From contig JASFIT010000209.1 in NCBI GenBank assembly GCA_050122535.1, positions 1 through 8,041 of the forward strand: 8,041 bases of DNA, given 5' to 3'. Both the position numbers and the translations under genes were made by a program. This document shows, one piece after another, positions 1-5,868 of this stretch (the stretch's first letter is position 1; the number at the start of each line of letters is the position of its first letter). The DNA is from JASFEQ01 sp050122535 (GTDB taxonomy: Bacteria > Desulfobacterota > DSM-4660 > Desulfatiglandales > HGW-15). Under the pieces are notes generated by a model that searched no databases, was not told the DNA's origin, and saw nothing but the letters and a program-made list of their open reading frames with translations.

Positions 1-118
1 AGGAAGAAAATCCCTACGAGCAGCTTGGGGTGTGTTTGTGGGAAATGTGGTCAGCATTGGATTCAAACTCGCCTACTGTGGCGCGATCATCTTCTTTTAC
101 ATGAAAGAAATGTTTTAG
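1..118 (+). CDS. C-terminal end of a probable DUF456-type membrane protein (partial)
   Basis: The frame is open from the window edge (first complete codon at base 2) to a TAG at 116-118, giving 38 visible residues; the start lies outside the window. The visible part begins GRKSLRAAWGVFVGN and continues through a hydrophobic stretch with a single Lys (IGFKLAYCGAIIFFYM) to KEMF. From memory, the pattern of an RAAWG-x-F-x-G segment followed by a membrane helix containing FKL resembles the C-terminus of DUF456 membrane proteins, which have glycine-zipper-like helices and no assigned function. With so little sequence, the family is a guess. The reading frame itself is better supported by its hydrophobic, membrane-like composition. 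Confidence 0.5.
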   Translation, partial: GRKSLRAAWGVFVGNVVSIGFKLAYCGAIIFFYMKEMF

Positions 119-142
119 AGACTGTCGAAAAACGGGCTTCTT

Positions 143-320
143 AGAGGCTGATGGAAAATGTCCAGATGCAAGGCTTCCGAAATCCCGAGGAATGAGGTGT
201 AATAGAAGTACACCGCAGTGACTTGCCCTGTTAAATCGGCTTCGCCGTCTCGCATAGCGAGAATTTAACAGGGCGGGGGATGAGGGTAACGCAGCAGATG
301 TGCGTTTTCCATCAGCCTCT
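143..320. repeat. Composite palindromic (MITE-like) intergenic repeat with 16-bp terminal inverted repeats
   Basis: The ends are perfect 16-bp inverted repeats: agaggctgatggaaaa (143-158) and ttttccatcagcctct (305-320). Inside is a 6-bp hairpin, ggtgta (196-201) with tacacc (209-214), and a short direct repeat cagatg (163-168 and 295-300). The left part (about 160-222) and right part (about 277-304) read like the two halves of a dispersed repeat I remember from Desulfobacterales genomes, with a 50-nt folded element set between them. No transposase or long ORF lies within. No clear target-site duplication is visible: the left flank ends tt and the right flank begins taa. It sits between the end of the DUF456-like gene and the end of the MFS gene. 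Confidence 0.65.
225..274. repeat. 50-nt element folding into a perfect three-way junction
   Basis: A 12-bp stem, gccctgttaaat (225-236) with atttaacagggc (263-274), encloses two hairpins placed directly side by side. The first is cggc-ttc-gccg (237-247) and the second is tctcgc-ata-gcgaga (248-262). All 50 bases are accounted for: 44 pair by Watson-Crick rules, the other six are two 3-nt loops, and no base is unpaired at the junction. The fold is symmetric in DNA and RNA, so the active strand cannot be told. It interrupts the larger repeat at 143-320. Confidence 0.75.
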
Positions 321-391
321 TAAGCATCCGGCAGCACCAGCCTTACAAACGCGCTCGAAATAAACAAAACCTCCTCCCTCTCATCATACTT

Positions 392-1645
392 CTATTCAGA
401 TCCATTCTCTCTCGCGACAGTGGAGTCCCGTGTGGTGAAGTATAGCGCCAAGGCCATGAGTATGGCCGCAAAGCAGATCAGGAAGGCGGTGCGATAGGCC
501 TGCCCGCCGTCGGATACATTTGGGGCCATACTTTGCATAACGGCACCCAAAGCATGGATAAAGAGACCCGCCCCCATCATGGTGAAGAAATTAATCCCTG
601 CCATGGCAGTCCCAGACATTTCCAGAGGCATGAGTTCCATGATATGGGCAAAACTGAGCTGGTTAAAGGAGGCGAAAAATCCGATAAAGAATAGAACGAC
701 TGCCAAAGCAACCTGATGGGAAGTGCCTTGCCACTGGGCGAGGGTGAAGATGGCTGCAGCTTGGATGAAGAGGGCAAAGATAAGGGTCCGTTTTCTAGAA
801 TTAAGAACTCGGTCTGAGAGTATTCCGCCTAACGGGGAGCCGAGGATGAATCCCGCACTGATCATGAGCAGAAGATTTCCGGCTGTAACGGGGGAAAGCC
901 CCAGATGCACCATGAGAAAGGGCCCCGCCCACAGTGCTTGGATGGAAGCAAACGATCCGTAACGGAGGAAAATGCTTAAAGAGATGGCCCAGTAATTCCA
1001 AGTTGTAAACAAGGCGTTCATGGAGGCCCAGGCAGAAGGAGGGCTGGGTGTGTAGGACGGAATCTCGTTGGGGAGACGTTTATCCATAGGCGTGTCGCGT
1101 ACCAAGATCCAAAGACATGCGGTCAAAAAGGCATTGATACAGGCCAGGGCATAGAAGGCTCCTCGCCAGCCCAATGCTTGCATGAGAAGTGCCAGCGGAC
1201 TGGTGGCTGCTAGAGTGCCCAACGCGCCCATCGAGAGTAGTAGCCCGGTAATGGTGGCGAATTTTGCCAGATCGAACCATTTGGTGAAGAGTTTGAGGGT
1301 CCCCATGAGGTTGGCCGCCATACCGAGTCCCAGCAGTCCGCGACCTATGACTCCGCCGGGTAGGCTTCCAGCATGAGCAAAGATGATGGCACCTAGGACC
1401 GCAATGGAATTTAGCACCACCATGCTGATCCTGGCCCCAATCCGATCCAGGAGGAGACCCAACGGAGGTTGAGCAAGGGCAAAGACATAGAAAAAAACGG
1501 CGCCCAATAGACCCAACTCCTGGGAATTGAGGCGAAGGTCTCGGCTCAGATCCGGGGCGATGATGGCGCTCGATACGCGATAAAACTGGGACATCAGAAA
1601 AAGAGAAGCACAGACTCCAAATATGACCCACCGTCTCCTGTTCAT
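392..1645 (-). CDS. Major facilitator superfamily transporter, 12 TM
   Basis: This 417-residue inner-membrane protein has the length and hydrophobic pattern of a 12-helix MFS permease. The basic N-terminus MNRRRW is followed directly by TM1. The signature loop between TM2 and TM3 is present as LLLDRIGARISM (D67, R68, G70, R72). A second copy of this motif lies in the symmetric position between TM8 and TM9 as GGILSDRVLNSRKR (S277, D278, R279). A hydrophilic central loop at roughly residues 183-212 separates the two six-helix halves. The FYRVSSAIIAPDLSRDL stretch near TM1 resembles COG2271-like MFS proteins from proteobacteria. The substrate cannot be read from the sequence. The start is the ATG at 1645, with a weak purine-rich region (aagaag) upstream. 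The gene diverges from hisF and shares its promoter region. Confidence 0.9.
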   Translation of the reverse strand: MNRRRWVIFGVCASLFLMSQFYRVSSAIIAPDLSRDLRLNSQELGLLGAVFFYVFALAQPPLGLLLDRIGARISMVVLNSIAVLGAIIFAHAGSLPGGVIGRGLLGLGMAANLMGTLKLFTKWFDLAKFATITGLLLSMGALGTLAATSPLALLMQALGWRGAFYALACINAFLTACLWILVRDTPMDKRLPNEIPSYTPSPPSAWASMNALFTTWNYWAISLSIFLRYGSFASIQALWAGPFLMVHLGLSPVTAGNLLLMISAGFILGSPLGGILSDRVLNSRKRTLIFALFIQAAAIFTLAQWQGTSHQVALAVVLFFIGFFASFNQLSFAHIMELMPLEMSGTAMAGINFFTMMGAGLFIHALGAVMQSMAPNVSDGGQAYRTAFLICFAAILMALALYFTTRDSTVARENGSE

Positions 1646-1733
1646 AAGCTCTTCTTATAACAGCTCTGGGTAAAGTCGAGAACAAGAATCTCTAGACGCA
1701 AGGACCCTTCCGCTTCCATGCATTTCGTCTGGA

Positions 1734-1762
1734 ATTAACAGCGGCAACATGAACAGCGTCAA
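1734..1762 (-). promoter_or_regulatory. Candidate sigma70 promoter for the MFS gene
   Basis: Read on -, TTGACG (1757-1762, five of six matches) is followed by a 17-bp spacer and GTTAAT (1734-1739, four of six). It faces the MFS gene and would leave a leader of about 80 nt. Its -35 box lies in the left arm of the palindrome at 1758-1773. The -10 box is mediocre. Confidence 0.4.
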
Positions 1763-1773
1763 GTGTGCTTGAC
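1758..1773. promoter_or_regulatory. Palindrome joining the divergent -35 boxes (possible operator)
   Basis: The site is gtcaag (1758-1763), tgtg, cttgac (1768-1773), a perfect 6-bp dyad with a 4-bp centre. The left arm holds the -35 box of the leftward candidate promoter and the right arm that of the hisF promoter. Some of the symmetry follows from two back-to-back TTGAC boxes. Both arms, however, also match at the extra C/G outside the hexamer, so a shared regulator site is possible. Confidence 0.4.
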
Positions 1774-1798
1774 ACGATATCTTCTCATTATCTATGAT
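1769..1798 (+). promoter_or_regulatory. hisF: Sigma70 promoter for hisF
   Basis: TTGACA (1769-1774, perfect) is followed by an 18-bp spacer and TATGAT (1793-1798, five of six). Transcription would begin near 1805, about 60 nt before the hisF ATG. This is among the strongest promoter matches in the window. Confidence 0.6.
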
Positions 1799-1864
1799 TC
1801 CCACCTAGGAGAGGTATGCACTGCGTTTCTGAAGCAGGCTCAGAATTGAAAGGAGGTTCGTGAG

Positions 1865-2629
1865 ATGGAGACCATTAAGATTATGCCCTGTCTCGATATG
1901 AAGGAGGGGCGGGTCGTCAAAGGCATCCATTTTGTCGATCTGAGGGATGCGGGTGATCCGGTGGAGAATGCACAATTCTATGAAAAGGAAGGGGCGGACG
2001 AACTGGCGATGCTGGACATCGCAGCCACCGTAGAAAACCGTAAGACAAGACTGCAATGGGTGAAAAACGTCTCATCGGTGATATCAATCCCATTGACGGT
2101 AGGGGGAGGTATTGGCAGTCTGGAAGACATGGAATCGGTGCTTGAGGCAGGCGCTAACAAGATATCCATGAATAGCGCTGCGGTTCGAAATCCTGACCTT
2201 GTCCGTGAGGCAGCTGAAAAGTATGGAGGCGAGAAGGTCACTGTGGCCATTGATGCAAGGAGAAATAAGGAGATGGCTTCCAGCTTTGAACTGGTTGTGG
2301 CAGGCGGGACCAAGCCAGTGGGTAAGGATGCTATTGAATGGGCAAAGGCGTGTCAGGAACTGGGCGCAGGCGTTCTTCTTCCCACAAGCATGGACGGTGA
2401 TGGCACGCAAACGGGTTATGATTTAGCGTTTACCAAGGCCATTTCGGATGCGGTGGATGTACCTGTCGTTGCCTCAGGGGGCGCGGGAAACCTGGAACAT
2501 TTCTATGAAGCCGTAGCAGAAGGGGGTGCACAAATTCTGCTTGCTGCCTCGGTTTTCCACTACCGTACCTTAAGTATAAGAGAGGTTAAAGAGTACTTGA
2601 AAAACAAGGGCCTGAAGGTGGAACTGTGA
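1865..2629 (+). CDS. hisF: Imidazole glycerol phosphate synthase subunit HisF (cyclase), variant
   Basis: HisF is the (beta/alpha)8-barrel cyclase of histidine synthesis. It turns PRFAR plus ammonia (normally from HisH) into IGP and AICAR. The 254-residue protein has the usual length. The catalytic Asp of strand 1 (CLDMKEGRVVKG, D11) and of strand 5 (VAIDARR, D130) are both present, as are LTVGGGI (78-83), NSAAVRNP and the terminal ASGGAGNLEHF and LAASVFH segments. By hand alignment to Thermotoga HisF, the gate residues R5, E46, K99 and E167 correspond here to K5, E46, K99 and V170. The usual LLTSxDRDGT loop reads LLPTSMDGDGT. The start is fixed by AGGAGG at 1851-1856, eight bases before the ATG. 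No hisH, hisA, hisI or other his gene adjoins, so this may be a stand-alone or second copy. The HisF family call is secure; its role in histidine synthesis is less so. Confidence 0.93.
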   Translation: METIKIMPCLDMKEGRVVKGIHFVDLRDAGDPVENAQFYEKEGADELAMLDIAATVENRKTRLQWVKNVSSVISIPLTVGGGIGSLEDMESVLEAGANKISMNSAAVRNPDLVREAAEKYGGEKVTVAIDARRNKEMASSFELVVAGGTKPVGKDAIEWAKACQELGAGVLLPTSMDGDGTQTGYDLAFTKAISDAVDVPVVASGGAGNLEHFYEAVAEGGAQILLAASVFHYRTLSIREVKEYLKNKGLKVEL

Positions 2630-2675
2630 ATAGCCCTTCTTGTTCATTTCTGAGGGCAAGGCAAAACCCACTTTC

Positions 2676-2704
2676 TTGACAAGCCTTTGGCTCTACAATA
2701 CCAT
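2676..2704 (+). promoter_or_regulatory. Candidate sigma70 promoter for the PflX-like radical SAM gene
   Basis: TTGACA (2676-2681) is followed by a 17-bp spacer and TACCAT (2699-2704, four of six). A leader of about 70 nt would follow, containing a small hairpin agggc-taa-gccct (2746-2758) and the ribosome binding site agaggga (2766-2772). No convincing intrinsic terminator separates hisF from this point, so read-through from hisF is also possible. Confidence 0.45.
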
Positions 2705-2779
2705 GGGTTCATCACCAAAAGAATGATGTTTCCCAATCCTTGAAAAGGGCTAAGCCCTGAACCGTAGAGGGATTTCTTT

Positions 2780-3835
2780 ATGCAGATATCTCGCCGAGAT
2801 TTCCTCAGACGTTCTCTCATCCTTGGCGGCTACATTCTCTGCTCTCCCGTCTCTCTTCATGCCAACAAAAAAAACAGAGCACAGTGGCGGCCCGCCTACG
2901 ACACATTGGAGGGCAAGGGTAAACTGGCGGAGAGGATTGAACAGGCCTACGCTATCTTTGAGTCGTGCGAACTTTGTCCCCGGCAGTGCGGCGTGAATCG
3001 GCTCAAGGGCGAAAAAGGAATTTGCCAGGCCCCGGCGGATGTTGTGGTCCATAGCGCCCAACCCCACTTCGGTGAGGAGATATCACTGGTCGGTGAGCAT
3101 GGTTCTGGCACCATTTTTTTCTCGAACTGCAATCTCCGCTGCATATTCTGCCAGAACTGGCCCATTTCCCATGAGGGCAGAGGAAGGAAAGTAAAGGATG
3201 AATATCTGGCGGAACTGATGCTCCATCTTCAAAAGATCGGCTGCCATAATATCAATCTGGTGACCCCCACCCACGTGATGCCTAACATTCTCAGTGCCAC
3301 GCGGATTGCATTGAAAAAAGGTTTGAGTATTCCTTTAGTCTACAACACGAGTGGATACGAGCGCGTGGAGATCCTGAAGATCTTGGACGGCATCGTGGAT
3401 ATCTATTTGCCTGATATGAAATATATGGATGCGGATCAGGCGCAAAAGTTTTCATCCGGTGCCTTGGATTACCCTGAGATGGCAAAAGGCGCGATCATCG
3501 AAATGAACCGACAGGTGGGAGGGCATCTGACCGATAAGCGGGGAATAGCGCTGAGGGGGCTGATGATCCGACACTTGGTTATGCCCAACCGTGTGGCTGG
3601 GACAGAGAAATTCACTAAGTGGGTGGCGGAGAACCTCCCCAAAACCACTTATGTGAACGTGATGGCGCAATATCGTGTGGAATACAAGGCGTTTGAATAT
3701 CCGAAAATTGCTCGAGGGATTACTGTGGAAGAATTCCTGGAAGCCATGGACTGGGCCGAAAAATGTGGCTTGACCCATCTCGACCCTCACTCCCTGGCGC
3801 TCAAGGACTTCTACGCCCGAGGCCGGTCAGGCTGA
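2780..3835 (+). CDS. PflX-like radical SAM protein with a twin-arginine signal
   Basis: The 351-residue protein belongs to the radical SAM superfamily, closest by eye to the PflX group (COG1313) of pyruvate-formate-lyase-activase-like proteins; its substrate is unknown. The SAM-binding [4Fe-4S] motif CNLRCIFC is at C117, C121 and C124. A second cysteine set, CELCPRQC plus C82 (C63, C66, C70, C82), is typical of PflX. The C-terminal YVNVMAQYRVEYKAFEYPKI segment also fits that group. The N-terminus SRRDFLRRSLILGGYIL is a textbook Tat signal: it has the twin-Arg motif at residues 4-8, a hydrophobic core to about residue 20, and a possible cleavage site after SLHA (residue 28). Radical SAM enzymes normally work in the reducing cytoplasm, so this is odd. 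The start is supported by agaggga seven bases before the ATG. It converges with the AmrS gene across 35 bp. Confidence 0.88.
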   Translation: MQISRRDFLRRSLILGGYILCSPVSLHANKKNRAQWRPAYDTLEGKGKLAERIEQAYAIFESCELCPRQCGVNRLKGEKGICQAPADVVVHSAQPHFGEEISLVGEHGSGTIFFSNCNLRCIFCQNWPISHEGRGRKVKDEYLAELMLHLQKIGCHNINLVTPTHVMPNILSATRIALKKGLSIPLVYNTSGYERVEILKILDGIVDIYLPDMKYMDADQAQKFSSGALDYPEMAKGAIIEMNRQVGGHLTDKRGIALRGLMIRHLVMPNRVAGTEKFTKWVAENLPKTTYVNVMAQYRVEYKAFEYPKIARGITVEEFLEAMDWAEKCGLTHLDPHSLALKDFYARGRSG

Positions 3836-3870
3836 ACACATCGAGATTCCATCTGCCTTAGCTTCTGCCT

Positions 3871-5013
3871 TTAAGCCCAAATACCCGGGATGGGCTTACC
3901 ACAATTGCCGCACTTCCCTCTGTTTAAATGCATTTCTTTGATCATGTATCCCATGCGCTCGATAACGATCTTCTTGCAATTGGGACAGAAGGTGTTCCAG
4001 GCCTCATGACCCGGTACCCTCCCTATATAAACATGCTCCAGACCGCAGGCTAAAGCGGTCTCACGGGCCTTCTCAAGTGTGAAGACTGGGGTTGGGGGGA
4101 GGCGCTGGAGCTTGTATAGAGGATAAAAGCGAGATAAATGGAGGGGGGTGTCTGTTCCCAATTCTTCCCTTACCCAAAGGGACAGATCTTCAATCACCGA
4201 CATATCATCATTTTTGGTCGGAATGATGAGGGTGGATACTTCCAAGTGGACTCTGTCCTGCTTCAGCACCTTCAGAGTGTCCAGCACGGGGCTCCGTTCT
4301 CCCTCCGACAAATCATGATAACAGGCATTGGTAAACCCCTTAAGGTCTATGTGGGCTGCGTCTATGAGCTTGCACAGGTCACGGAGGGGACCCTCATTGA
4401 TGAAGCCATTCGAGTGGATCACATTCAAAAGGCCTTCCCTCTTTGCTAGGCGGGCGATGTCAGACATGTATTCGTAGAAAATTGTAGGTTCTGCATAGGT
4501 GTAAGCAATAGAATGGGCCCTCATCTGTTTTGCTTTTTTTACCACAAGCTCTGGGGAGAATTCTTGAGCAAAGACGTCCTCTGGAAAGGCTTGGGAGATC
4601 TCCCAATTTTCACAAAATTTACACCGAAAATTGCAGCCTGCTGTGGATAGGGTTAAAGAATTGGTGCCAGGAAGGACGTGGAAAAAAGGCTCTCTTTCGA
4701 TTTTGTCCAAATAAAGAACGCAGGGATTCCCGTAGACCAGAGTGTAAAGCTTCCCGTACCGATTCTCACGCACCCTGCAAAATCCCCTCTTGCCATGAGG
4801 GACGTGGCATTGCCTAGGGCATAGATCACACTGGATTTTTCCGCCACCCAATGGGGTGAAATAGGGGGAGAGCCTTGTCTTGATGAGGCCTTTTATGGGC
4901 ATTTTTGCCCGTATTATTTTTGGAACACAGCACAGATGAGCCATCCAAAGGGCACAGAAGCTTTTACCACTAAACTTTAAGAACTCACGTTTTGTTAGTC
5001 GGCTCTGTAGCAT
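3871..5013 (-). CDS. amrS: AmmeMemoRadiSam system radical SAM enzyme (AmrS-like)
   Basis: The 380-residue protein matches the radical SAM member of the AmmeMemoRadiSam set, in which AMMECR1, Memo and AmrS homologues occur together; the substrate is not known to me. Features in order are an N-terminal CDLCPRQC plus C79 (C62, C65, C69, C79), the radical SAM motif CNFRCKFC (C127, C131, C134), the YTYAEPTIFYEY segment, and HIDLKGF. A C-terminal zinc-ribbon-like pair of CxxC motifs (C343/C346 and C368/C371) ends in PIPGIWA. It begins with an extra leader of about 36 residues, TKREFLKFSGKSFCALWMAH and onward. This resembles a Tat signal with Lys-Arg in place of the Arg pair. The ATG at 5013 is preceded by agaggag at about 7 bases. 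Neither AMMECR1 nor Memo is in the window. Confidence 0.9.
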   Translation of the reverse strand: MLQSRLTKREFLKFSGKSFCALWMAHLCCVPKIIRAKMPIKGLIKTRLSPYFTPLGGGKIQCDLCPRQCHVPHGKRGFCRVRENRYGKLYTLVYGNPCVLYLDKIEREPFFHVLPGTNSLTLSTAGCNFRCKFCENWEISQAFPEDVFAQEFSPELVVKKAKQMRAHSIAYTYAEPTIFYEYMSDIARLAKREGLLNVIHSNGFINEGPLRDLCKLIDAAHIDLKGFTNACYHDLSEGERSPVLDTLKVLKQDRVHLEVSTLIIPTKNDDMSVIEDLSLWVREELGTDTPLHLSRFYPLYKLQRLPPTPVFTLEKARETALACGLEHVYIGRVPGHEAWNTFCPNCKKIVIERMGYMIKEMHLNRGKCGNCGKPIPGIWA

Positions 5014-5084
5014 GCATTTACTCCTCTTTCAGCCGTCCAAGTTGTGAGGGTTGGTGTTCAGAGTAGGCGGCCATGCCATGCTCT

Positions 5085-5114
5085 ATTATTGGAGAGCGGT
5101 CCAAGTATTGTCAA
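5085..5114 (-). promoter_or_regulatory. Candidate sigma70 promoter for the AmrS-like gene
   Basis: On -, TTGACA (5109-5114, perfect) is followed by an 18-bp spacer and AATAAT (5085-5090, five of six). It would give a leader of about 65 nt before the ATG at 5013, ending in a good ribosome binding site. No gene lies between. Confidence 0.5.
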
Positions 5115-5220
5115 TAGGGTCAAGGAAAGATTTGGGATATGTTTATCAAGAAACCAGAGCATTGCTATTGAACTTGAGTTTTTTGCTATTAAATTAAAAA
5201 AAGGAGCCTTATAAGAACTA

Positions 5221-5271
5221 ATGATTACTTCTAGAAAATTGGGGAAAAAAAGAGGGGGTTATCGTGCCTGA
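5221..5271 (+). CDS. Possible 16-codon leader ORF overlapping the HTH gene start
   Basis: An ATG at 5221 opens MITSRKLGKKRGGYRA, stopping at TGA 5269-5271. It overlaps the GTG start at 5264 in another frame. The nearest SD-like sequence, aaggag (5201-5206), is 14 bases upstream, which is longer than ideal. If translated, it could couple to the HTH gene. It may equally be chance. Confidence 0.15.
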   Translation: MITSRKLGKKRGGYRA

Positions 5272-5434
5272 GATAATGACGACTAAAGAATTGGCAGAAT
5301 ATCTAAAGTTGCATGAAATTACCGTATGCAAACATGCTGCAGAAGGGATTATTCCAGCAATCCGGATCGGCAGGGTCTGGAGGTTTGATAAGGAAGCCAT
5401 TGATAAATGGATCAATGGGGCTGCCAGGAACTGA
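5264..5434 (+). CDS. Small excisionase-type helix-turn-helix DNA-binding protein
   Basis: The 56-residue protein reads VPEIMTTKELAEYLKLHEIT at the start, then VCKHAAEGIIPAIRIGRVWR and FDKEAIDKWI. This is the winged-HTH pattern of the MerR-like excisionase/BldC family (HTH_17): an N-terminal TTKELAEYL helix-turn-helix, the IPAxRIGRxWRF wing, and a last helix DKEAIDKWI. The domain fills almost the whole protein, so it probably only binds DNA. The start is GTG at 5264: gaggggg (5252-5258) sits just ahead of it, and an in-frame stop lies at 5222. The internal ATG at 5276 lacks a ribosome binding site and would only remove four residues. No integrase, phage or toxin gene adjoins, so its target is unknown. 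A weak promoter candidate (ttgaac 5168-5173, 16-bp gap, taaatt) lies upstream in AT-rich DNA. Confidence 0.85.
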   Translation: MPEIMTTKELAEYLKLHEITVCKHAAEGIIPAIRIGRVWRFDKEAIDKWINGAARN

Positions 5435-5452
5435 GCAGCCGGCAGAATCACA

Positions 5453-5481
5453 TTGCCCAGGCCCGTGAATTATTATATACT
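5453..5481 (+). promoter_or_regulatory. Candidate sigma70 promoter for the Arg-rich small protein
   Basis: TTGCCC (5453-5458, four of six) is followed by a 17-bp spacer and TATACT (5476-5481, five of six). A start near 5488 would give a leader of about 160 nt before the ATG at 5648. The region 5488-5640 holds only a weak dyad, aggtgc with gcacct, and no riboswitch or sRNA class I recognise. Confidence 0.4.
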
Positions 5482-5647
5482 GTCTATCAATTCAATCCCG
5501 GATAGGTGCCAACCCTACCCACAGTTTTGTGAATCCCCTTTGAGCCATTGCGCTTAGCACCTGTGTAAAAGCCGCTTGCTTTGCGCAGCTTTGCATCCTT
5601 CAATTTCCTGTTGCTTTTTAGATCAAGACATCTGAGGAGGTACCAAC

Positions 5648-5860
5648 ATGGTGGAGAGAAGAAGATTTGGCTTTGATCGGCGCTCTGGAAATGACAGACG
5701 CAAAGTGTACAAGCTCGGCTATTTTTTGAGGGGAGGCGTGGAAAGAAGGGGTGGAAAAGAAAGAAGGTCCCGATTGGAGCGGAGAAATGACTGGGTAAGG
5801 GTGAACGACTGGTCCAGCGTGTTTGCGGGAGATACCATGGTTCGAAGTTCCCTTCAATAG
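5648..5860 (+). CDS. Arg-rich small protein with repeated DRR/ERR motifs, function unknown
   Basis: The 70-residue protein has about 17 arginines, most of them in short acid-Arg-Arg units: VERRR (2-6), FDRRSGNDRRK, VERRGGKERR, SRLERRND. A tail WVRVNDWSSV follows the Arg-rich part. There is no membrane segment and no cysteine. Similar DRRSG...ERR...W-x-R-V-x-x-WSSV proteins are, as far as I remember, recurrent in deltaproteobacteria with no known function; nucleic-acid or acidic-partner binding is only a guess. An excellent ribosome binding site, gaggagg (5634-5640), seven bases before the ATG argues that it is translated. Overlapping long frames on - through the same DNA are judged shadows because they lack this signal and recognisable content. 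It converges with the DUF2809 gene, with stops eight bases apart. Confidence 0.75.
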   Translation: MVERRRFGFDRRSGNDRRKVYKLGYFLRGGVERRGGKERRSRLERRNDWVRVNDWSSVFAGDTMVRSSLQ

Positions 5861-5868
5861 GCATCGTT

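Noticed and set aside
1080..1685. 201-codon open frame on - across the MFS start
   Set aside because: It is an out-of-frame shadow of the MFS gene; it has no membrane pattern or recognisable motif and no ribosome binding site.
2633..2657. gccct/agggc dyad just after hisF as a terminator
   Set aside because: The stem is only 5 bp with a 15-nt loop and no run of T follows.
3873..3897. Inverted repeat aagccca/tgggctt between the convergent radical SAM genes, as a two-way terminator
   Set aside because: It has a 7-bp stem with an 11-nt loop that overlaps the AmrS stop codon, and there is no T-tract on either strand.
1865..5013. A histidine or AmmeMemoRadiSam operon
   Set aside because: Only hisF and AmrS are present, on opposite strands with their own promoter candidates, and no partner genes of either pathway lie in the window.
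5554..5592. Hairpin near gccgcttgctttgcgcagc with TTTT on -, as a terminator for DUF2809
   Set aside because: The stem is weak (one wobble, a bulge), there are only four T, and it lies about 280 bases past the DUF2809 stop.
5488..5640. Possible riboswitch in the long leader of the Arg-rich gene
   Set aside because: I see no conserved riboswitch core such as the GEMM or glycine type, only one weak 6-bp dyad.
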